NCBI GenBank assembly: GCA_046482855.1
Contig: JAWOEH010000119.1
Coordinates: 1-45,755 of the forward strand
Direction: 5' to 3'
Origin: CAYVSF01 sp046482855
GTDB taxonomy: Bacteria > Bacteroidota > Bacteroidia > Bacteroidales > UBA12077
DNA: 45,755 bases
Shown here: positions 40,016-45,755 of the stretch, piece after piece
Layout of the letters: every line of letters begins with the position of its first letter
Position numbering within the stretch: position 1 is the first letter of the stretch
Notes under the pieces: model-generated
What the model was told of the DNA's origin: nothing
Seen by the model: the letters and a program-made list of their open reading frames with translations, nothing else
Database searches by the model: none
Position numbers and translations under genes: made by a program

Positions 40016-40897
40016 ATGGCAATCATCGACGAAATAAAGACATCTTTCAAAACCGGAAACAATCTGGTTAAGTTACTTTATATTAATGTTGCTGTCTTTC
40101 TGGCAGTAACCCTCATTGAAATTTTTTTCACGCTTTTTCAGCTTTCGCCGGATTTTTCCATCGTCCGTATTTTATCGGTTCCCTCCAACATCGAGTTATT
40201 GCTGACTCGCCCCTGGAGCATCTTTACGTACATGTTTTTACATGCCAACTTTTTACACATCCTCTTTAATATGCTGTGGCTATTTTGGTTCGGACAGATC
40301 TTTTTGCAATACCTGGATCAGAAAAAGCTACTAAGTGTCTATATTCTAGGGGGGCTTTCCGGAGCCGCAATGTACATTCTGGCCTTTAATCTCTTGCCAC
40401 TGTTCGCCGAATCTGTTCAGCAGTCGGTAGCGCTGGGTGCTTCTGCCTCAGTAGTGGCGGTTGTTGTTGCCATTTCGTTCTACGTGCCCAATAATAGTAT
40501 TAACCTGATGTTTATTGGCCCGGTAAAACTCAAATATATCGCCTTGTTCACAATTATTCTGGACATCCTGAGTATCACCTCCTCCAATGCAGGCGGACAC
40601 ATAGCCCACTTGGGAGGCGCCTTGTTCGGATACATCTATATTCAAGAATATAAAAAAGGAAAAAACATCAGCCGTGGTTTCGATCGTTTTATGGACAAGC
40701 TGTTCCGTTTGTTTCAAAAGCGGGAGAAAATTACGGTTACCCATAATCAGAGACGCCCACAGACCGATATCGAGTACAACAGACAGCGTGCAAAGAACCA
40801 AAAAGAAATTGATCGCATCCTTGAAAAAATCGCTAAATCGGGCTATGATAGCTTATCCAAAGAGGAAAAAGAGAAGCTGTTTAAAGCCAACCAATAA
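40016..40897 (+). CDS. Rhomboid-family intramembrane serine protease (second), with DUF6576-like tail
   Basis: 293 residues from the ATG at 40016. Six-helix rhomboid core with WSIFTYMFLHANFLHILFNM, ALGASASVVAVVVAISFYVP (Ser nucleophile in GASA rather than GASG) and GGHIAHLGGALFGY (catalytic His). After the core comes a basic cytoplasmic linker and a short C-terminal module IDRILEKIAKSGYDSLSKEE, which I recognise as the DUF6576-type tail found on Bacteroidota rhomboids. It is not a recent copy of the first rhomboid: the insert is absent and the sequences differ widely. Likely co-transcribed with it and with the following hydrolase. Confidence 0.92.
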   Translation: MAIIDEIKTSFKTGNNLVKLLYINVAVFLAVTLIEIFFTLFQLSPDFSIVRILSVPSNIELLLTRPWSIFTYMFLHANFLHILFNMLWLFWFGQIFLQYLDQKKLLSVYILGGLSGAAMYILAFNLLPLFAESVQQSVALGASASVVAVVVAISFYVPNNSINLMFIGPVKLKYIALFTIILDILSITSSNAGGHIAHLGGALFGYIYIQEYKKGKNISRGFDRFMDKLFRLFQKREKITVTHNQRRPQTDIEYNRQRAKNQKEIDRILEKIAKSGYDSLSKEEKEKLFKANQ

Positions 40898-40908
40898 ACC
40901 TAAGTCCC

Positions 40909-42027
40909 ATGAGAATCAGCAGGCTCATAGCAAAACTGGCGTTACTGGTTAATGTATTGCTTATAGTTGCCTTACTATTAAGCTACTTTTCGGTTGTTAT
41001 TAGCCCCGAAAAGGTTGGTTTTTTGCCATTAATGGGACTGCTCTTTCCGCTACTTATACTGCTCAATCTACTTTTTGTCTTTTTTTGGCTCTGGCGATGG
41101 AAGTACTTCTTCCTCTTTTCTACAATTGCGCTTTTCATCGGATTTCCTATTATTCATAATGTGATTCAGCTACCTTTTGGACGATCCGATATAAAAAACA
41201 CACCACAACAGGAGCAAATGAAGGTAGTTAGCTACAATGTACGTTTATTCAACTTATATGATTGGGCTAACAATACAGACGCTGCAGAACAAATTCTCAA
41301 TCTTTTACAGGAAGAGTCTGCAGGCATTATTTGTTTACAGGAATTTTACGTAAACCATAACAAGAAGCTAAATCTGTCCGCAATAAAACATGCACTGGGC
41401 AGCACCCCAAATGTCCACATCGCCGCCTCAGACCAAGGAGAATCAACCTTCTACGGCATTGCTACCTTTACGAAATACCCCATTGTAAACCGGGGAGAGG
41501 TGCATTTTGAGAATACAACCAACATTACTATATACACCGACATAAAAGTAGGTTCTGACACGTTGCGTGTATTCAATAACCACCTGCAATCCATACGTTT
41601 CAAAGAAAACAATTACTCTTTTATCCGAAATAGCAAGAACTACAAAGAAGAGGAACGCATCCGTGAAATTAAGGACATCTCCTTTCGTCTTATAAAAGCT
41701 TCAAAGAAAAGAGCTCATCAAGCGGACGTTTTGGCCGCTTACATCAGTAAATCGCCCCATAAGGTTATTGTTTGCGGCGATTTTAACGATACGCCCGTAT
41801 CCTATACCTACAAAACAATAAAAGGCGATCTTAATGATGCTTTCCATACCTATGGCAAATGGTTAGGCACCACGTACCAAGGGAACTTCCCCTCCTATCG
41901 TATTGATTATATCCTATATGACAACCAACTGGATTTAATCGATTATCGGGTAAAAAAGAGCAATCTTTCAGATCACTATCCCATTATCGGCATCTTTAAA
42001 AAACCTCAGAGCCCGAATAACTCCTAA
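40909..42027 (+). CDS. Membrane-anchored endonuclease/exonuclease/phosphatase-family hydrolase
   Basis: 372 residues. About three N-terminal transmembrane helices (residues 5-90) anchor a soluble EEP domain with VVSYNVRLFN, IICLQEFYVN, RVFNNHLQSIRF, VIVCGDFNDTPVSYTY and YRIDYILYDN ... SDHYPIIG. These are the metal and catalytic residues (Asn, Glu, Asp-x-Asn, Asp-His). Members of this membrane-bound group may act on phospholipid or nucleic acid phosphodiesters in the periplasm; substrate unknown. It starts 11 bases after the second rhomboid, so the three form an operon. Confidence 0.9.
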   Translation: MRISRLIAKLALLVNVLLIVALLLSYFSVVISPEKVGFLPLMGLLFPLLILLNLLFVFFWLWRWKYFFLFSTIALFIGFPIIHNVIQLPFGRSDIKNTPQQEQMKVVSYNVRLFNLYDWANNTDAAEQILNLLQEESAGIICLQEFYVNHNKKLNLSAIKHALGSTPNVHIAASDQGESTFYGIATFTKYPIVNRGEVHFENTTNITIYTDIKVGSDTLRVFNNHLQSIRFKENNYSFIRNSKNYKEEERIREIKDISFRLIKASKKRAHQADVLAAYISKSPHKVIVCGDFNDTPVSYTYKTIKGDLNDAFHTYGKWLGTTYQGNFPSYRIDYILYDNQLDLIDYRVKKSNLSDHYPIIGIFKKPQSPNNS

Positions 42028-42052
42028 AAAAATAATTCAGAAACAGGTCAAG

Positions 42053-43000
42053 CTAAAAGGGAAGCTTTGTTAAGTCAACATTCCCGCCAGAAATAATAAT
42101 GCCTACCTTTTTCCCTTTAAAGCGGTAGGGGCTATCGAGTATCGATGCAAGGGGCACTGCCCCTGAAGGCTCAACAATAATCTTCATTCGCTCCCACAGC
42201 AATTGCATGGCTTTAACAATGGTTGGTTCCTTGGCCAATAAAATATCATCCACTTGCTCGCGTATAATTTGAAAGGTTATAGACCCCAAGGATGTAAGCA
42301 AGCCATCAGCTATGGTTTCGGGTTGTAAAGAGGGAATTAAGGCCTTTTCATGAAACGACCGATAAGCATCATCAGCTCCCTTTGGTTCTGCAGCCCACAC
42401 AAGCGCATCCGGCAATAACTTTTTAGCAACAAGGGCAGTACCACTCAGCAAGCCACCTCCACCAACAGGAGCCATTACCACATCCAAATGCTGCTGTTGT
42501 TCAATCAACTCCTTGGCAGCTGTTCCCTGTCCACAAATAACCGGATTGGTGTTATAAGGATGAATAAAAGTAGCACCTGTTCTTTCCTGTACTTCTCGCA
42601 ACATCTCTTCGCGTGCCTGTAAGGTGGGTTCGCAAAAAGTAACCTCGGCTCCATACCCTTTAACTGCCTCAACCTTAACTCGGGGAGCTGTTTGCGGCAT
42701 TACAATATAAGCAGGAATACCTCTTTGTTTTGCTGCCAGACTTAAAGCTTGTGCGTGGTTCCCAGAGGAATGGGTAGTAACGCCTTTTCTTGCATCCTCC
42801 TCACTCAACTGCAAAACAGCATTTGTGGCTCCGCGAAACTTAAAAGCGCCCACTTTCTGAAAGTTTTCACATTTAAAATAGAGTTCGGCTCCTGTAAGTT
42901 CATTAAGGGTTTGGCAGGTAAGCACAGGTGTACGGTGAACAAATGTTTTGATTCGCTCATGAGCCTTTTCGATACAAGCATAAGTAGGAAGAGTGGCCAT
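42053..43000 (-). CDS. Threonine/serine dehydratase (serine-racemase-like, no ACT domain)
   Basis: 315 residues from the ATG at 42998-43000. Fold type II PLP enzyme: CENFQKVGAFKFRGATNAVL with the PLP lysine, TTHSSGNHAQALSLAAKQRG, the phosphate loop VGGGGLLSG and a C-terminal IVEPSGAVPLASI. The lack of a C-terminal regulatory domain and the length fit catabolic threonine dehydratase or serine racemase rather than biosynthetic IlvA. A longer frame reaches 43078 but overlaps the upstream gene; the gap to that gene's stop is four bases, so both are in one operon. Confidence 0.93.
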   Translation of the reverse strand: MATLPTYACIEKAHERIKTFVHRTPVLTCQTLNELTGAELYFKCENFQKVGAFKFRGATNAVLQLSEEDARKGVTTHSSGNHAQALSLAAKQRGIPAYIVMPQTAPRVKVEAVKGYGAEVTFCEPTLQAREEMLREVQERTGATFIHPYNTNPVICGQGTAAKELIEQQQHLDVVMAPVGGGGLLSGTALVAKKLLPDALVWAAEPKGADDAYRSFHEKALIPSLQPETIADGLLTSLGSITFQIIREQVDDILLAKEPTIVKAMQLLWERMKIIVEPSGAVPLASILDSPYRFKGKKVGIIISGGNVDLTKLPF

Positions 43001-43004
43001 AGTG

Positions 43005-43835
43005 TTAAAATTTTGTCTCTGTTGTATCACTTCCCTCCTCCTTTTCACCCAAATTCTCCAAGGAGGGCAGCGTTCCATTTTCTTTCCTTTCGACGTAGCT
43101 ACTGTACTTTTGTTTAACGGCTTCTAATATTTCATATTGCTCCGAGGTAAGCAGAAAACTCTCAGAAAAATTGCAGAAATGCATAAACCGATCAAGCTCC
43201 CCTCCCTTTAAGCCGGTTGCCTGCGAAACAATTTCCGTATTAAATTTATGTCTATACTGATCCATCGTCTCCATCTTCTGATGGACACCCCTGGCCTTTT
43301 TCAATTTCTTCATCTCTCCGGACAAAGCCATATAAATCAAGGACACAGGGCTCGTTATGCCCGGTCCGGCATAAGGGTCGGGCTCTTTTAGTAATTTCGG
43401 GAAGATCTTTAACGCTTCGGAACTTAACCGCTCCTTTTCAGGAAGTTTCACTCTTTTTACTTTCTCTTTAAACTCCTGATAAGTACCAAGATAATGAATA
43501 GTTGCCTCCTTAAGTTCATAGGAACGACCCGATAAATAGATCCACTCAGAATACTCATGAGGCATTTTTGAAGGCACACAATACTGCCTATCGGCAAAGG
43601 AAAGGGCTGAAATATACAAAGTATCCCTGGGCATCACATCCATTTCAAAGTACCCGAGGCTGTCAGCAAGTAAAGTCTTTCCCCGGGTGAGATTTACCAC
43701 ATAGGCAAACTTAACAGGCGTAAAAGCATCTTTCTTCATAACCCGTCCATAAAACCGATAGGGTTCCTGCTTCTGAGCAATTCCCGCAAATGTTAACTGC
43801 ACAAGAAAGATGAGAATATATAGGGCTCGTTCCAT
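43005..43835 (-). CDS. Secreted carboxypeptidase-regulatory-like domain protein
   Basis: 276 residues. Signal peptide cut after AGIA (MERALYILIFLVQLTFAGIA, then Gln). Residues about 25-105 (YRFYGRVMKKDAFTPVKFAY; LLADSLGYFEMDVMPRDTLY; ISALSFADRQ) form the beta-sandwich repeat seen at the N-terminus of TonB-dependent receptors and in many Bacteroidota surface proteins. The rest is helical and charged with no known domain. Likely periplasmic. It precedes the dehydratase gene by four bases, but no functional link is clear. Confidence 0.82.
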   Translation of the reverse strand: MERALYILIFLVQLTFAGIAQKQEPYRFYGRVMKKDAFTPVKFAYVVNLTRGKTLLADSLGYFEMDVMPRDTLYISALSFADRQYCVPSKMPHEYSEWIYLSGRSYELKEATIHYLGTYQEFKEKVKRVKLPEKERLSSEALKIFPKLLKEPDPYAGPGITSPVSLIYMALSGEMKKLKKARGVHQKMETMDQYRHKFNTEIVSQATGLKGGELDRFMHFCNFSESFLLTSEQYEILEAVKQKYSSYVERKENGTLPSLENLGEKEEGSDTTETKF

Positions 43836-43867
43836 AATTTCGTGTAGCTAAGATAATAGCCCCTTGC

Positions 43868-43900
43868 CAAACATACCAAGGTTTAACAGTATTTAACAGT
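43868..43900 (-). promoter_or_regulatory. Predicted promoter of the carboxypeptidase-regulatory-like gene, with a 10-bp direct repeat
   Basis: On the minus strand the -7 box TATGTTTG spans 43868-43875. Upstream of it, in the spacer, TTTAACAGT occurs twice on the plus strand (43882-43890 and 43892-43900) with a period of ten bases, one helical turn, which could be a regulator site. Confidence 0.4.
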
Positions 43901-43933
43901 AAAAACATCGCCCTAAACAGTTCCGTGCATATC

Positions 43934-43965
43934 TTCGATGGAAGAAAAATAATTGCCTATCTTCG
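43934..43965 (+). promoter_or_regulatory. Possible dapD promoter
   Basis: TATCTTCG occurs at 43930-43937 and 43958-43965. The TTCG of the first copy is 20 bases from the second, so they have the spacing of -33 and -7 boxes with one T-to-C change in each. The second copy ends 16 bases before the dapD ATG. Confidence 0.4.
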
Positions 43966-43981
43966 CAAAAAAATAAAAACC

Positions 43982-44803
43982 ATGAGTCTAGAAAAGCATC
44001 GAGAACGAATTGAAGCTGCCTGGAACGATCGGTCGCTCATACAGAATCAAGAAACCAGCGCAAGCATTCGTGACATTATTGAAGCCCTGGATAAAGGGAA
44101 AGTGCGGGTTGCAGAACCAGTTGCTGAGGGATGGAAAGTGAATGAATGGGTTAAAAAAGCTGTAATCCTCTATTTCCCTTTACAGAAAATGCAAAAAATC
44201 GAGGTAGGCCCCTTTGAATTTCATGATAAAATGGCACTCAAGAAAGATTACGATAAGCTTGGGGTTCGAGTTGTTCCGCATGCTATTTCGCGATACGGAG
44301 CCTATATCGCCCAAGGGGTTATTATGATGCCTTCCTATATTAATATTGGTGCCTATGTCGATTCCGGAACCATGGTAGATACTTGGGCTACGGTAGGTTC
44401 GTGTGCGCAAATTGGCAAAAATGTTCACCTGAGTGGAGGTGTAGGCATTGGCGGTGTATTGGAACCCGTACAAGCAGCTCCGGTGATCATCGAAGACGAT
44501 TGCTTTATTGGTTCTCGCTGCATTGTTGTTGAGGGCGTACATATTGAGAAGGAGGCTGTACTTGGAGCCAATGTGGTTATCACAAAATCAACAAAAATTA
44601 TTGACGTCACGGGAAATGAGCCTCGTGAGCTTAAAGGAACCATCCCTGCTCGTTCGGTTGTGATTCCCGGCTCGGTGCCCAAACAGTTTCCGGCAGGGGA
44701 ATATCATGTACCCGCGGCATTAATCATTGGCCAACGAAAACCATCAACCGATAGGAAAACCTCGCTAAATGATGCCCTTCGAGAATTTAATGTAGCCGTT
44801 TAA
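43982..44803 (+). CDS. dapD: Tetrahydrodipicolinate N-succinyltransferase
   Basis: 273 residues from the ATG at 43982; an in-frame ATG at 43925 lies upstream of the likely promoter and is rejected. The helical N-terminal domain is followed by the left-handed hexapeptide-repeat beta helix (YINIGAYVDSGTMVDTWATV, GKNVHLSGGVGIGGVLEPVQ, PVIIEDDCFIGSRCIVVEGV). It succinylates tetrahydrodipicolinate in the DAP/lysine pathway, supplying meso-DAP to peptidoglycan, in line with the Mpl enzyme at the other end of the window. The glycosyltransferase gene begins four bases after its stop. Confidence 0.96.
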   Translation: MSLEKHRERIEAAWNDRSLIQNQETSASIRDIIEALDKGKVRVAEPVAEGWKVNEWVKKAVILYFPLQKMQKIEVGPFEFHDKMALKKDYDKLGVRVVPHAISRYGAYIAQGVIMMPSYINIGAYVDSGTMVDTWATVGSCAQIGKNVHLSGGVGIGGVLEPVQAAPVIIEDDCFIGSRCIVVEGVHIEKEAVLGANVVITKSTKIIDVTGNEPRELKGTIPARSVVIPGSVPKQFPAGEYHVPAALIIGQRKPSTDRKTSLNDALREFNVAV

Positions 44804-44807
44804 GCCC

Positions 44808-45755
44808 ATGTCCAAATACTTAGTAATACAAACGGCTTTTATTGGCGATGTTATCCTGGCTACGCCTGTATTGGAGCAGTTGAAAAAACACTTGCCTGCA
44901 GCCCAAATTGATATCCTGGTTCGAAAAGGGAATGAGAAGCTACTGGATAACCACCCTTTTGTAAACCGCGTTATTGTATGGGATAAAAAACAGAGTAAAT
45001 ACAAAACCCTATTGCGTCTATTGCAAACCATCCGGGAAGAACAGTATTACGCTGTTATCAACATTCAACGATTTGGCGCCACCGGATTATTAACCAGCCT
45101 ATCGGGTGCAAAATTGAAGCTGGGGTTTCGGAAAAATCCCTTTTCTCTGTTTTTTACTCACCGTTTTAAGCATGATATTGCCAATGGCAAACACGAAGTA
45201 GAACGAAATCTATCCCTGTTAACGCCTCTATTTACTCCGGGACACCAAAAACCGGTTCTGTATCCGTCAGATCTCGATTTTCAGCAAGTTGCGGCTTATA
45301 AAAAACACGATTACATTTGCATTGCTCCCACTTCGGTTTGGTTTACCAAACAATATCCGGCCGACCAGTGGATTTTATTTCTTAACCAGCTCCCGGCGGA
45401 TCTTCAGGTATATTTACTGGGTGGCCCCGCGGATCATCAAGCTTGTGCACACATTCAACAAGAAACAGCCCACAAAAAAGTGGAAAACCTTGCCGGAAAA
45501 CTTACTTTCTTACAAACAACAGCTTTGTTAAAAGAGGCACGTATGAATTATGTGAATGACTCCGCACCCATGCACATGGCATCGTCAATAAATGCTCCCA
45601 CAACAGCGGTCTATTGTTCCACAGTTCCCTCATTTGGGTTTGGCCCCCTATCCGACGATGCACATATTGTTGAGACCCAAGAAACGTTGGAGTGCCGCCC
45701 CTGTGGACTACATGGTTACAAAAGCTGCCCAAAGGTCCATTTTAAATGTGCTAAA
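44808..45755 (+). CDS. Glycosyltransferase family 9 (heptosyltransferase-like), 3' truncated
   Basis: 316 codons from the ATG at 44808; the gene leaves the right edge with no stop. It starts MSKYLVIQTAFIGDVILATP, the usual heptosyltransferase N-terminus, and continues with LRLLQTIREEQYYAVINIQR, APTSVWFTKQYPADQWILFL, YLLGGPADH and the nucleotide-sugar-binding region VNDSAPMHMASSINAPTTAV, followed by a Cys-rich stretch (CRPCGLHGYKSCPKVHFKC) seen in many family 9 enzymes. It probably adds a sugar to the lipid A-proximal core, together with lpxH for the outer membrane. Missing from a list requiring a stop codon. Confidence 0.92.
   Translation, partial: MSKYLVIQTAFIGDVILATPVLEQLKKHLPAAQIDILVRKGNEKLLDNHPFVNRVIVWDKKQSKYKTLLRLLQTIREEQYYAVINIQRFGATGLLTSLSGAKLKLGFRKNPFSLFFTHRFKHDIANGKHEVERNLSLLTPLFTPGHQKPVLYPSDLDFQQVAAYKKHDYICIAPTSVWFTKQYPADQWILFLNQLPADLQVYLLGGPADHQACAHIQQETAHKKVENLAGKLTFLQTTALLKEARMNYVNDSAPMHMASSINAPTTAVYCSTVPSFGFGPLSDDAHIVETQETLECRPCGLHGYKSCPKVHFKCAK

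Noticed and set aside
43001..43078. Longer N-terminus for the threonine/serine dehydratase
   Set aside because: It would overlap the upstream coding region and adds an unrelated basic segment; the family start fits ATG at 43000.
1..45755. Mobile elements, CRISPR arrays, toxin-antitoxin or defence genes
   Set aside because: Searched by eye for regularly spaced repeats, transposase or integrase motifs and terminal inverted repeats; none found.

Overview
The window is chromosomal DNA from a member of the Bacteroidota, probably near the Bacteroidales/Marinilabiliales, although the order is a guess. The evidence is: promoters of the TTTG / TAnnTTTG type typical of this phylum; almost no Shine-Dalgarno sequences; many lipoproteins with a Cys lipobox; and families largely confined to Bacteroidota (DUF4369-TlpA proteins, a Rieske-like lipoprotein, a rhomboid with a short C-terminal tail domain, an Mpl-type Mur ligase). 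Nearly all of it is core, vertically inherited genome. I see no integrase, transposase, phage gene, CRISPR array, toxin-antitoxin pair or defence island.

Layout. 1-3116: the start of a BlaI/MecI-type repressor leaving the left edge, a PhzF-like isomerase, a DUF4190-like and a DUF2752-like membrane protein, and an MBL-fold hydrolase. 3259-7499 (+): mpl, a GNAT acetyltransferase, an alanine/ornithine-racemase-like PLP enzyme, tRNA-Glu, rpsT and a LOG-family nucleosidase. 7549-13252: ribD (-) divergent from prmC-recX (+), two LPP20-like lipoproteins, and prfB with its programmed +1 frameshift. 13396-19498 (+): ArsC-like reductase, fumC, and the two subunits of methylmalonyl-CoA mutase (mutA, mutB), a fumarate-succinate-propionate block. 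19803-26766: a secreted protein of unknown function, then a minus-strand run gatB, two DUF4369-TlpA lipoproteins, lpxH, and two small envelope proteins.

26897-31755 (+ except the Rieske-like gene): ribF, ahcY, the Rieske-like lipoprotein (-), two small envelope proteins, greA and a HIT protein. 31835-36584 (-): ruvC, an S41 protease lipoprotein and an EamA transporter in one overlapping operon, then serS and rpmA-rplU. 36826-42027 (+): a small membrane protein, mutL, two rhomboid proteases and a membrane-anchored EEP-family hydrolase. 42053-45755: a threonine/serine dehydratase and a secreted protein (-), dapD (+) and a truncated family 9 glycosyltransferase.

Functional themes are the cell envelope (mpl, dapD, lpxH, glycosyltransferase, lipoproteins, rhomboids), translation (tRNA-Glu, S20, L21, L27, RF2, PrmC, SerRS, GatB, GreA), DNA repair (mutL, ruvC, recX) and B12-dependent propionate/succinate metabolism. 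I found no wholly new multi-gene system. The items most worth a second look are a tandem TlpA pair in which one copy has lost both redox cysteines, a Rieske-like lipoprotein whose second box is CPCC instead of CxxH, a MutL whose endonuclease metal motif is altered, a GatB lacking all four zinc cysteines, a nested RNA structure between two convergent genes, and several promoters that would give leaderless or near-leaderless mRNAs.
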